A DNA stretch of 64,000 nucleotides from Flammeovirgaceae bacterium SG7u.111 (lineage in GTDB: Bacteria; Bacteroidota; Bacteroidia; Cytophagales; Flammeovirgaceae). The translations under genes were made by a program, and so were the position numbers. Where the stretch lies: contig CP139021.1 in NCBI GenBank assembly GCA_034044135.1, positions 4,293,635 to 4,357,634 of the forward strand. The letters are read 5' to 3'. Of this stretch, positions 37,413 to 46,444 are shown piece after piece (the stretch's first letter is position 1; the number at the start of each line of letters is the position of its first letter). The notes below the pieces were generated by a model. The model was not told where the DNA came from. It did not search any database and saw only the letters and a program-made list of their open reading frames with translations.

Positions 37413-38558
37413 CTATACTCTATACGATTTATTTCGCCAAATAATAAACCCAGTAATCGGTAAGCTTGATATGATCAAACAGGTGATAAATGCCAGCACC
37501 TTGGTGGACAATCCGCCAATAGAGCCAACGTGGATATCATAATTTATTCCTACAACTTTTTCAGCATTTGTTAGGTCGTCCATTTCATCCTTTCTAAGTA
37601 AATGGCCAGTTTTAGAATCGGCATAATATACCGCTCGATCATAAAATGTAGCATGAGAAAAGTACGCCCTACCTACAAATGGATATTCTGGCTTCCTTGG
37701 CATTTTTATAACATAGGAATCAGCATTGGGTGATTGGACTCTCATATGTTGATAAACCTTATCCAAAGGTTCTTGATTTGAGAGTTCTACAGTATCTGGC
37801 ACTTTAGGCAAGGGCCGCTCAATTACCTTTCCTCCATCGGCAATCCATTTAACACCCTGATTTAAAGACTGAAATGACCAAAAAAGTCCTGTGATGGAAA
37901 TGATAAGTCCAAAGGATAAAATATAGAAGCCTAAAACTGTATGCAGATCAAATACCTTTCTTTTTCCACTGAAGCCAGTTTTCCAAGTAAACCAAAACCT
38001 CATTTTCCTCGATTTCTTGTTTTTTGGCCACCAAAGTATTAAGCCAGAGATCATCATAACAACAAAACCCAAAACAGCCCAAGCTACTATCGCCCCTCCC
38101 AAGTCATAGGACATCAGCAACGTCATATGCATCCACATAATAACATTGAAAAATTCCCATTTTGTATTTTCAATTTCCACCACTTCACCACTATAGGGAT
38201 TGAGGTAAACTGTTTTGAAAAACTGCATGTAGCTATTATAAAAAAGAGCATCAGGGTCTAGCTTCTGAAACACAAAAGCCACTGTAGATTCAGAAGTATT
38301 CCGACGATAAATACGCAAGAGCGGAACGTCTTCTTCAATTAGTTCACGGGCCTTGACTGTAAGCTGGCTCAAAGGCAAGGGTTCAACAGTAACAGCTGAA
38401 GAAGAAAGAGTATATTTATCCTTATAGGCTGATTCTGAAATCTCTAGAGAGAACACATAGATTGCCCCAGTAATCCCTTCTATAAAAATGACCAATCCTG
38501 TCAATAGTCCCAGCCAAAGGTGTATGTTTAGAATTATCTTCTTTATTTGTTTCTTCAT
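37413..38558 (-). CDS. PepSY-associated transmembrane protein (iron-uptake type)
   Basis: A 381-residue inner-membrane protein (start 38558, MKKQIKKIILNIHLWLGLLT) with four likely transmembrane helices: the first at about 12-35 (HLWLGLLTGLVIFIEGITGA), a pair near the middle (WMHMTLLMSYDLGGAIVAW, FVVMMISGLILWW) and the last near the C-terminus. Two periplasmic PepSY-type regions lie between them. Members of this family occur with siderophore receptors and are thought to reduce or help release iron. It is the final gene of the sigma/FecR/receptor operon. Confidence 0.88.
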   Translation of the reverse strand: MKKQIKKIILNIHLWLGLLTGLVIFIEGITGAIYVFSLEISESAYKDKYTLSSSAVTVEPLPLSQLTVKARELIEEDVPLLRIYRRNTSESTVAFVFQKLDPDALFYNSYMQFFKTVYLNPYSGEVVEIENTKWEFFNVIMWMHMTLLMSYDLGGAIVAWAVLGFVVMMISGLILWWPKNKKSRKMRFWFTWKTGFSGKRKVFDLHTVLGFYILSFGLIISITGLFWSFQSLNQGVKWIADGGKVIERPLPKVPDTVELSNQEPLDKVYQHMRVQSPNADSYVIKMPRKPEYPFVGRAYFSHATFYDRAVYYADSKTGHLLRKDEMDDLTNAEKVVGINYDIHVGSIGGLSTKVLAFITCLIISSLPITGFIIWRNKSYRV

Positions 38559-38705
38559 CGAAAAAAAGCACAGGGTTGGGTTGAAAAAAATCAAATCACA
38601 CACCCTTAATGAATGTGTGATTTTTATTGGATGGCTTGCTTATCCCACTAACTTTGAAGATGTTGGAATGCAAGCCTTCATCAATTTGAGTCTTGAATAA
38701 ATAAT

Positions 38706-39917
38706 TTATCTAAAGGATACGACCCCTTCAATATAATCAACATCTGAATATGTTAGCCCAGTAGAAAGCGTCCCAGTAGTCGCATCATAAATATACATAG
38801 CACTTCCATTTGCAGTAGTAGCAGCTATAGCACCTTTGCCGTCACGAGTAATGGTCATTGCATTCCTTGGGTACATTGCAAGTGGAATATTAAGCTTTTC
38901 GGTTTCCCCAGATACAACATCAACCACATAATACTCGATATTGAAGTCCCACTGGTAATCACTGTACTCTTCTATCAAATCGCTTCTAAATACCTGTACT
39001 ATTGCTTTGTTGTTTCCAACATACAAGAACCCAGCAGTGTGATTTCCATTAAACTTGCTTGAAAGATCTAAGAAGTAATTCGAATCAAAATCATCTTCTC
39101 CTGCATTTATTCTCAAAAGACCAGAAGGCAAACTTTCATTTGCACCCCAGTAGTTAGAAGGGCAAGATATTAAATACAGGTTTCCACTTTCATCAATACC
39201 ATGAGAGCTTACCACACTAAGGCCCAAACCTGCAGTTCGGTCATCTTTGATTGTTTTTTCTAATTGGAGAGTGGCTGCATCATAAACTTGAAGGGGAGCA
39301 AATGGAAGAGATGACCATTTCGCGTCATAATGGATATATGGGACAAAGATTTTACCATCTTTGTATATATAACCAGACAATGATGCTCTTTCACCTGAGC
39401 CCAATTGTACGGTAAAGTTTCCAGTAGACAACTCTGTCATACCGTCTGTGTCTATTACCTGATAAGAAAACACTCCTGTTTCATTAGCCCTCATCCCTGT
39501 AGAAACAAGCATTTCAGTATCATTTGTAAAAGCTGACAAAGGACCTCCACTAATTCCTAGCCCTAAAATAGCTCCTTCAGATTTCAATACTCCTTGACCA
39601 TCAACACTATATTTTGATAAAACACCGTCATAGTTCAAATACACAAAACCATCTTTTCCATTGACCAATACGTTCCAAGGAGCGTCAGGAATTTCTTGAG
39701 CATCGTAAATAGAAGCACTTCCAGATTGCAATGTAGTAACCGGATGCATTGGGTACAGGTCAGCAGACTCAAGTGCTGGTGCAACAAGATAGCTATAGTT
39801 TTCATCATCAGATGGCAACATTGGCGAGTCGTCATCACTACATGAGGATATAAAAACTATTGAAAACACCAATGCTAAATAGCTTATGTTTTTAATTGAA
39901 GTAATAATTGTTTTCAC
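38706..39917 (-). CDS. DUF4374-type lipoprotein of the iron operon
   Basis: A 403-residue lipoprotein (lipobox near SIVFISSC). The body is a beta-propeller-like protein with repeated GYIYKDGKIFVPYIHYD, GIDESGNLYLIS and AMTITRDGKGAIAAT blocks, matching the DUF4374 family that accompanies siderophore receptors in Bacteroidota. It probably sits on the outer membrane and helps capture ferric siderophore. It begins 27 bases after the receptor stop codon. Confidence 0.8.
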   Translation of the reverse strand: MKTIITSIKNISYLALVFSIVFISSCSDDDSPMLPSDDENYSYLVAPALESADLYPMHPVTTLQSGSASIYDAQEIPDAPWNVLVNGKDGFVYLNYDGVLSKYSVDGQGVLKSEGAILGLGISGGPLSAFTNDTEMLVSTGMRANETGVFSYQVIDTDGMTELSTGNFTVQLGSGERASLSGYIYKDGKIFVPYIHYDAKWSSLPFAPLQVYDAATLQLEKTIKDDRTAGLGLSVVSSHGIDESGNLYLISCPSNYWGANESLPSGLLRINAGEDDFDSNYFLDLSSKFNGNHTAGFLYVGNNKAIVQVFRSDLIEEYSDYQWDFNIEYYVVDVVSGETEKLNIPLAMYPRNAMTITRDGKGAIAATTANGSAMYIYDATTGTLSTGLTYSDVDYIEGVVSFR

Positions 39918-39944
39918 TTGATTGAGTTTTAAAAGTTCTAAGAA

Positions 39945-42308
39945 TTAATTAATAAAATACCTCCATTTCAAATTGAAAGCCCTACCAGGCTTTTGAAGCT
40001 TAAATTCATCATAAGCAAGCGCATTAAAAATATTCGAAACCTCAAAGGAAACGGAATGTCTTTTTTGCGGGCCAAGCGCAGTTACCCCTACATTTTGGAG
40101 GTATTGAGTGGGTATTTCATTTTGAAATCCACTCAAAATATCATAGCCCAAAAGAAATGAATGGACATAATTAAAATTGTAATAGGTAAACAGCTCTACC
40201 TTATCAAAAATCGGTTTAAATGTGTAGCTCAAACCAAGGTTGGCAAAAAGATATGGTTCGTTTGGAATCCTCAAACCAAAAGTAGGGTTTGGGTTTCCTG
40301 TGGAAGAGAATTCTGTGTTGTTGATAAACTTTTGCCAAGTTAGGTTGCCATTTATATTGAACCTCTCTTTGTACTTATATTTAATATCTACCTCCAGGCC
40401 ACTGATAAGTGCATCCAACACATTTTCATGTTGGTTTAACCGTCCGTTGTTTCTTTCTCTGATAAAGTTGTGAACATCACGGTGAAATAAATTAAACCCG
40501 ACCTGTAACGAATTATCCGTGTTAAAAACAAAGGCATATTGTCCTCCAAAATTGAAATTGTTGGCCGATTCGGGAAGAAGAAAAGGGTTTGCAAGCACAG
40601 TTAGTCCATCGCCAAATATTTCATCTGGCTCAGGAATTCGATAGCCTTTTTCGTAAGACGATTTCAGGTAAAAATCACGAGTGACATAGTACCTCAATGC
40701 CAAAGAATAACCAAACTCACCTAAGCTTGTCGACAAGTCTTCAATTGACACAGCACCATCAATAGAGGTTAATACATTACGGGTTTTAGTCGCAAAATTG
40801 TAATACTTGACCGCAGGTATCACTGACAAGTCTTGTTCAAATAAATTGATCTCATACGATAAGCCCGCCACATGTTTTGTCAATGTATTTGGGCTTCTAA
40901 ACGGTTCTTCTTCCGAAGTTCCAAATCTATTTTCACCTTGTCGCTCAAAATGAGTGGTGATGTAATTAAGGTTAATACTTTGATTATTTGTTATATCATA
41001 ATTTAGAAAAGCACGCTGCAAAAAAGAGGTTTGGACATAGTCAAAATAGGTCTTAATCCGAAGGGCTTCACCCCAAGTAGGGTTAATATTCGGTTTGCGC
41101 CCACCTTGCCAATTGTACACATAGGATGAGGTATCGATCTTGGTATTGTTGACCTCACTGTATTGTGCAAAAAGATTAAGATCAAGGTTTTTGATTCCAA
41201 TATCTGATTTCCTAAAATTCAGATTGAAAAAATAACTGTCTTCCAATTCCTTCACTTCACCAAAAGGAGGGTTCAAGCTGAAGCTAGTTTGTAAGTCTTG
41301 GTCTAATTCGGCAAAAGCAGCGCCAATCATAAACTTATCAGCCCACTTTCTATCATTAAAACCAACTTCAACATGCCCCATCATGGATTTATAAGTATCA
41401 TGAAACCGTTTAGTATCAGTAGTATAAGGTTGGCTATTTTCATCAAAAGCCTCTATTCCGTACATTGTATAATTATTTGCGCTGTAGTTGTAAAAACTTT
41501 TTAGCGAAATACTAAAGCCAGAATCTTTAAAATATTTTCTACCTATTAGCGCTGCTCTATGCGTATTGAATGACCCAAAACTGTAAGAAGCATCAAGAAA
41601 TGATTGAACTGAATTATCGGTCACAATATTGACCGAACCGCCTAAAGCATCGCTACCCAAATTGATAGGTACTACCCCCTTATAGACTTCTACACGATCG
41701 ATCAGGTTAACTGGAAAATTATTTAAACCATAAGCCCTGCCCATTATATCCATAGGGATATCATCAATAAAAATCTTGACTTGGTTTCCGCTAAGTCCAT
41801 TCAGCGTAAAGCTAAACTTCGAGCCCAAACCTCCGGTTTCTCTAATCCTGACACCGGATGTCCGGTTTAGCAGTTGATTGACATCCATGTTCCGAATTTG
41901 CATAGGCTTGGCGTCCACGGCGGTTACCGAAAATGCCTTTTGCTGTAAAAATGCTGTTTCATCAGCTTCAACCACCACCTCGCTCAAGAGTTGGGTATTT
42001 TCTAACATTACCACCGTCCCTAAGTTCAATTGGGAACCCTTATCAAAATCTATCGCAATTAACTGCTTTTTTAAACCTACCCCAGAAATTTCGATAGTAC
42101 ACTTTTTCTCACTAGGAGATAACCTGAACTCCCCTTTGTTATCAGTAATAGTACCGTTCTTACTTTCTTTAATAAGAATAGCAACTCCAGGCAATGCACT
42201 ACCCTTCTCATCTACTATTTTACCGTATATGGTATTTTGTGCATAAGCGCTAGCAAATGAGGAAAGAATGAATGCCGCTAAAAAAAATATTGTAAAGTTT
42301 ATCCTCAT
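39945..42308 (-). CDS. TonB-dependent siderophore receptor
   Basis: A 787-residue outer-membrane receptor: signal peptide (1-23), carboxypeptidase-regulatory-like domain (about 25-110, IYGKIVDEKGSALPGVAILI), plug (about 115-230, with NQLLNRTSGVRIRETGG, VKIFIDDIPMD and NLGSDALGGSVNIVTD) and a 22-strand barrel. The adjacent sigma factor and FecR, and the PepSY and DUF4374 genes, point to ferric-siderophore uptake. There is no STN signalling domain at the N-terminus, which is unusual for a receptor beside an anti-sigma factor. The gene starts two bases after the FecR stop. Confidence 0.9.
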   Translation of the reverse strand: MRINFTIFFLAAFILSSFASAYAQNTIYGKIVDEKGSALPGVAILIKESKNGTITDNKGEFRLSPSEKKCTIEISGVGLKKQLIAIDFDKGSQLNLGTVVMLENTQLLSEVVVEADETAFLQQKAFSVTAVDAKPMQIRNMDVNQLLNRTSGVRIRETGGLGSKFSFTLNGLSGNQVKIFIDDIPMDIMGRAYGLNNFPVNLIDRVEVYKGVVPINLGSDALGGSVNIVTDNSVQSFLDASYSFGSFNTHRAALIGRKYFKDSGFSISLKSFYNYSANNYTMYGIEAFDENSQPYTTDTKRFHDTYKSMMGHVEVGFNDRKWADKFMIGAAFAELDQDLQTSFSLNPPFGEVKELEDSYFFNLNFRKSDIGIKNLDLNLFAQYSEVNNTKIDTSSYVYNWQGGRKPNINPTWGEALRIKTYFDYVQTSFLQRAFLNYDITNNQSINLNYITTHFERQGENRFGTSEEEPFRSPNTLTKHVAGLSYEINLFEQDLSVIPAVKYYNFATKTRNVLTSIDGAVSIEDLSTSLGEFGYSLALRYYVTRDFYLKSSYEKGYRIPEPDEIFGDGLTVLANPFLLPESANNFNFGGQYAFVFNTDNSLQVGFNLFHRDVHNFIRERNNGRLNQHENVLDALISGLEVDIKYKYKERFNINGNLTWQKFINNTEFSSTGNPNPTFGLRIPNEPYLFANLGLSYTFKPIFDKVELFTYYNFNYVHSFLLGYDILSGFQNEIPTQYLQNVGVTALGPQKRHSVSFEVSNIFNALAYDEFKLQKPGRAFNLKWRYFIN

Positions 42309-42310
42309 AC

Positions 42311-42988
42311 TCAGTCTGGTTGTTCATTTAGTTTCATGTATGCCATTCCTTCCAGCCTTAGCGGAAGGCGGTGTAACCTTTTGGTATCTACTACTACAAT
42401 ACCACCACCTATAAAATCATGGGTCATGCCCAGATAGGTCTTATCTTTTAAACAATTCTTTATTTTTTTCTTTGCTTTCCGACCAGTACAGCTAGATTCA
42501 AAAGATATTTTCAGATTTTCTGTTGGTTTCAATATCATATCCCCACATAAGCTCACAGATTTAGGCTTCCCTTGCCATTGGCTGGAAATATGGGCAGAAG
42601 AGTTGGCGGTTAAAAAAACTTCCATGGAAGTTATTCCAGCGTATGCTTTTCTTTCTGTTGAGTTATTCGTGAGGTAATGTTTTTTATTCGAAGCAATTTT
42701 CATGACTACAATTCCAGTCATAAAAACCACTAAAACTATTGAGGCAGCATACTTGATAAACGTCCAATTATTTTTAGACTCTTGCACATCTAGACCCTGA
42801 CCCAGCTCAGGGTACTTGCCTACAACATTATCCCATACATCTTGCTGTAGGCTATCTACATCTAATGCAGCCAATTGGTCATTAATACCAGTATCGGTAC
42901 TTTCAAGCCACTCCTTTATTAATTCCTGTTCTTCAGGAGTACTGAAACCCGCTACATAGCGGTCTAGTAATTCTTTAGTAATTTTCAT
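42311..42988 (-). CDS. short FecR-like anti-sigma factor
   Basis: A 225-residue membrane protein. The cytoplasmic N-terminal helical part (1-70) has LLDRYVAGFSTPEEQELIKEWL, typical of Bacteroidota FecR proteins. A transmembrane helix follows (about 77-96). The periplasmic part is only about 125 residues and lacks the long FecR domain; it keeps a basic segment CTGRKAKKKIKNC with two nearby cysteines. By position it should bind and regulate the ECF sigma factor encoded 74 bases upstream. The shortened C-terminus may mean direct or degenerate signal reception. Confidence 0.7.
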   Translation of the reverse strand: MKITKELLDRYVAGFSTPEEQELIKEWLESTDTGINDQLAALDVDSLQQDVWDNVVGKYPELGQGLDVQESKNNWTFIKYAASIVLVVFMTGIVVMKIASNKKHYLTNNSTERKAYAGITSMEVFLTANSSAHISSQWQGKPKSVSLCGDMILKPTENLKISFESSCTGRKAKKKIKNCLKDKTYLGMTHDFIGGGIVVVDTKRLHRLPLRLEGMAYMKLNEQPD

Positions 42989-43062
42989 TCAATACGACTT
43001 TACACATTCTTAAATCATAGTCGTATGAACTAAAGGTTGGGCCTATGCAATGTCCAAAAAAA

Positions 43063-43587
43063 TCATTCATATTTTAGATGGCTGCGTATCAACTTCAAAG
43101 CTTTATTTATATGGTTCTTAACAGTTTTCTCAGCTATCATCATAGAGCCTGCAATCTCCTTATTTGTAAATCCTTTTTCTCTACTCAGCATAAAAACCTG
43201 TCTACATTGATGAGGTAGGTCAGCTACTGCACTATTTATTTCACTTTGTAAATTGTAATAGCCAAAATCATTCTCTGAAGTTCGCTTATCTATTTTCTCG
43301 AAGGAAGACTCTAATCGAATCTCTTTCCTAATCTTTTGTTTTCTAAGCTGATCTATTGATTTGTATTTGGCGGATTTCATCAGATACCTATCCAACCCTT
43401 TTTCAATATTCAAGCCTTTCCTTCTCTCCCAAAGAGACTGAAATACTTCTTGTGTTAGCTCTTTGGCTATTTCAACATCACCTGTCACTCCATAGCAAAC
43501 AGAAAAAACATCCTTGAAGTAAATGCGATATATTCGAGAAAAGAGGTTGGGGTCATCTAGGTCTAGTATAGTACAGTTTTTACCCAT
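43063..43587 (-). CDS. ECF sigma-70 factor of the iron operon
   Basis: A 174-residue Bacteroidetes-type ECF sigma factor. Region 2 is visible at about 12-60 (YFKDVFSVCYGVTGDVEIAK and LTQEVFQSLWERR) and region 4 at about 110-170 (CRQVFMLSREKGFTNKEIAG with an HTH ending in TVKNHINKALKLIRSHL). It heads the minus-strand operon for the FecR protein, receptor, DUF4374 lipoprotein and PepSY membrane protein and should activate it when iron is short. Confidence 0.92.
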   Translation of the reverse strand: MGKNCTILDLDDPNLFSRIYRIYFKDVFSVCYGVTGDVEIAKELTQEVFQSLWERRKGLNIEKGLDRYLMKSAKYKSIDQLRKQKIRKEIRLESSFEKIDKRTSENDFGYYNLQSEINSAVADLPHQCRQVFMLSREKGFTNKEIAGSMMIAEKTVKNHINKALKLIRSHLKYE

Positions 43588-43804
43588 TTTTTGATGCGAT
43601 TAATGCTAGTATGTGGGCAAACATAATCTTTATTTAGACTTATTACAAATAAAGGTTGACTGATTATTGACGCAGCGTTAAGAATACCTGCTGCACAGAG
43701 GAATATCAGTACTACAATAGGAGCTACTGATAATAGTTACCACTCGGCAGATCGGCAGAACCGAGCGGCAGTTGCTTGGTGCAAACGGCTAGCCAAAAAA
43801 TTCT

Positions 43805-43853
43805 CCTCCCTAACCCTTGTCATGCCGTACTTGATACGGCACCTCCCACCTAC
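43805..43853. repeat. dispersed hairpin repeat, copy B left part
   Basis: CTCCCTAACCCTTGTCAT, then stem TGCCGTA / TACGGCA with loop CTTGA, then CCTCCCACCTAC. It aligns with the head of copies A and C and ends where the IS110 element begins. Confidence 0.7.
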
Positions 43854-44099
43854 CTTAGATTTGTGCAGTTGTATTATTCGAAGGATTGTATTTACTTGGG
43901 AAAGCAACTAATCATTCTTTTGGCCAAGAAGGGAACAAGCGACTTAATCCCTCCTATGAACAAGATTCATGTGTGTACCAAATGCTTGTCTCCCTCCTGG
44001 GCATAGGCCTATATAAGAGTTTGCCACCGTTAAGGTAGTTAGGCTGTGCACCGGGACCTTGGCCTCCAGATTTTGTCCAACATAAAAATACGGATAACC
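43854..44099 (+). ncRNA. candidate bridge RNA region of the IS110 element
   Basis: The noncoding left end is 246 bases long, where IS110-group elements such as IS621 encode a bridge RNA that pairs with target and donor DNA. It contains CCCTCCTAT at 43949-43957, similar to the target side (CCTCCTACTATCC in copy A), and a small palindrome ATAGGCCTAT at about 44005-44014. No covariance test was possible, so the RNA is a prediction from position. Confidence 0.4.
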
Positions 44100-45106
44100 A
44101 TGGAATTTAAAAACTTTATCGGCATCGACATCAGCAAAGGCACCATCGACCTTGCCCTCTTGACCGGGCACGGCGAGCTGGCCAGCCTCAAATGGGACAA
44201 CGACGGGAAGGTGCTGTCCAAGGGGCTACGGCTTCTTTTCAAGGAGCATGGGCTCGACAAAGAGACGGCCCTGCTATGTGCGGAGCACACGGGACAGTTC
44301 GGCAACAAGCTTGTAGAGACATGCCTTTGCCTGGGGCTCAACCTCTGGATGGAATCGCCCTATGCCATCTCCCGCTCGCAAGGGCTCACAAGGGGAAAGA
44401 CGACAAGGTGGATGCGGCCAGGATAGCATACTATGCCAAACGGTTTTCTGACAAGGCAAAACCGGTACGACCTACATCAAAGGCTATCAGCAAGTTAAAG
44501 CTGCTATGCGCCGAGCGGGACCTTGCCGTCAGGGACCTGTCCAAGTACAAGGGGCAGCTAAAACAAGAAGAGGGGTTCCTCGACAAAGGGTACTTTGTGG
44601 GGAAGACAAAAAGGGTAAAAAAGATCATGTCCGCCTACGAGAAAACGATCAAAGAGATCGAGGGGGAGATAGACGTGCTCATAGAAAACGACCCCGACAT
44701 CAAGGACAACTTTGACAATATCGTCTCCATCGAGGGGGTGGGCAGGCAGACCGCTATCGCAACGATCGTCGCCACGGAGAATTTCCAGAAGTTCGACGAC
44801 CCCAGAAAGTTCGCCTGCCATATAGGCTGCGCCCCGTTCAGATACCAATCCGGCACGAGCGTCAACTCAAGGAACAAGGTCTCGCACAGGGCAAACAAGA
44901 AGCTCAAAAAAATCTTCCACCTGGCCGCTCTCTCCACGCTCAGGACCAACGGGCAATTGAGAGAATATTTTGACCGGAAGCTCGCCGAGGGAAAGCACAA
45001 GATGTCCATCATCAACGCGATCCGTTCAAAGCTCGTCCACCGAATCTTTGCCATCGTCAAACAAAACAGGAAATATGAAAAAATTTATACCCATACACTT
45101 GTTTAA
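44100..45106 (+). pseudogene. IS110-family transposase, frameshifted
   Basis: Start at 44100 (MEFKNFIGIDISKGTIDLAL). The N-terminal DEDD/RuvC-like domain has GIDISK, CAEHTG and, after a frameshift, GKDDKVDAARIAYYA. The frameshift lies in the A run at 44396-44398 inside RGKDDK: one missing A makes the first frame end at 44426, before the last acidic pair. The second frame continues through the Transposase_20 domain (IEGVGRQTAIATIVATENF, GCAPFRYQSGTSV) to TAA at 45106. The corrected length of about 336 residues is normal. No active transposase would be made from this copy unless the shift is bypassed or is a sequencing error. Confidence 0.85.
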
Positions 45107-45119
45107 ACCATAAGAGTAC

Positions 45120-45195
45120 TATTCTGCAATACCCCGCTGATATTCAAAAAGGATAAGTTCGGTAAAGTTTGTTAGTGCGCAATGAGGAGATACCC
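45120..45195. repeat. dispersed hairpin repeat, copy B right part
   Basis: TATTCTGCAATACCCCGCTGATATTCAAAAAGG, a GC-poor stretch and GCGCAATGAGGAGATACCCC match the later part of copy C (CCGCAATGCACCACTGCTATTCAAAAAG ... GGAGATACC). It continues the copy interrupted by the IS. Confidence 0.65.
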
Positions 45196-45260
45196 CACCC
45201 CACAAAAAAAGCCCCACTTACGCAGGGCTATTATAACATACAGACATAAAAACAAAGCAA

Positions 45261-45899
45261 CTACTTCGCAGGGACAGCAGGCATTTTAGCCGCTAGTTTC
45301 TTCCAACTTTTGATCAGCCTGTTTGCCTTCTTATACCAAGCCTCCAGTTCTTGGAAACTATCCTCAAACTCATCGTGGTCTTCGCTTCTTAGGCTTTCCG
45401 CAGAAGATTGGAACTTCTTTAACTCTACCATATCGCTGTAAAGCTTCAAGCCCATTTCTATGTACTCTTTGCTTATCTTCATCTTTACAAAGGCATCCAA
45501 AATAGCTTTGTTCTTAAGGATAGTAGAATAAAAGCGATGCACTTGGTATTTCATCTCCCCGTACCCTCGCTCCCTGTCCCCTTTCAGGTCTAACAAGTTA
45601 TATACTTCCACATCCTCCTCAAACATGTTCCTTGCCAAGTTCACTATATCAATGTAATGATCCCACAGCGTATCCACTGCTACCTCTACAGCAGTTGTGG
45701 CACTTTTTCTTCTGCCTGTGGCCGTATCGTGCAATTGGCGTTTCTCCACTATCTGGTCGTACTGCTTTAGGCGTTCCTCTAGCTCCTTGTTAGGAAAACC
45801 AGCCGCCGTAGCCGCTTCCAGCTCTTTCGGGTCCGACAAGGTGCCATCTATAAACTTCCACACCTCTTCTAGTTTGTTTGTAATGGAATTCTTTCCCAT
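45261..45899 (-). CDS. helical cytoplasmic protein of unknown function
   Basis: A 212-residue protein from start 45899 (MGKNSITNKLEEVWKFIDGT); the open frame upstream has no protein-like character. It is strongly helical and charged, with possible coiled-coil stretches (NKELEERLKQYDQIVEKRQL; SFQELEAWYKKANRLIKSWKK). There is no signal peptide or membrane helix. I recognise no family. It lies between the IS110 element and the ATPase/TPR pair and is transcribed away from the pair. A 546-base gap with no evident gene follows on its upstream side. Confidence 0.6.
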   Translation of the reverse strand: MGKNSITNKLEEVWKFIDGTLSDPKELEAATAAGFPNKELEERLKQYDQIVEKRQLHDTATGRRKSATTAVEVAVDTLWDHYIDIVNLARNMFEEDVEVYNLLDLKGDRERGYGEMKYQVHRFYSTILKNKAILDAFVKMKISKEYIEMGLKLYSDMVELKKFQSSAESLRSEDHDEFEDSFQELEAWYKKANRLIKSWKKLAAKMPAVPAK

Positions 45900-46444
45900 A
45901 GCTTGTTTAGTTTTAAAGTTGAATAAAATATGTTTCGCTATACTAATGCCCAACAGCCCACCATATGAAGTATAAAAAGCCACATGTACACTTTTATGAA
46001 AAGATAGACAACGAAAAACAAGAGCAGCCAATAGCTTACTGGACAAGCACTTACACAAATACAAAGAAAAAACAACCTTCACTTCCAAATAAGTAAATTC
46101 TATGTTAGAATAATACAAGTGCTTTATAATCAAGGATTAAAGAAAATGCGCCTACACAAGAAGTAAGGTTTGTTAGGGAAAGGAAGGAAACGCAGCACTT
46201 AAAGCCCTACACCCAATACCAAAGCACTTATCATTCTGCACAATTGTAATGAAGATGTGGAATCTTTTCCTCAGTAAAAACAGTAGAAATACTTCTACAG
46301 ACTAGATAGAAACTCTGATACGAAAACATAAAGAGGTAAGTCCATACATTTTTTTTGACAATGATCCTTTTTCTGCTTAAACTTGTTTTATTTCATATAA
46401 AATATCCTTTAAAATTTGTCACTAGCCAACTTAGGCAAAATTAA
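45900..46444. other. intergenic region ahead of the ATPase/TPR pair
   Basis: About 545 AT-rich bases between divergent genes. No RNA or coding frame is convincing. A TTGACA-like hexamer lies near 46357, but Bacteroidota promoters do not follow that consensus closely. Confidence 0.4.

Larger units (their letters stand above)
43854..45119 (+). mobile_element. IS110-family insertion sequence inside a repeat copy
   Basis: The element is bounded by a split copy of the dispersed repeat: the left flank ends CCTCCCACCTAC and the right flank resumes ACTATTCTGCAAT. Joining them at the shared TAC rebuilds the order CCTCC-ACTA-TCC-CAAT seen intact at 37.28 and 50.30 kb. The span of about 1266 bases is normal for IS110 elements, which have no clear terminal inverted repeats. 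Ends are uncertain by a few bases. The coding part is much richer in GC than the surroundings. Confidence 0.75.
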
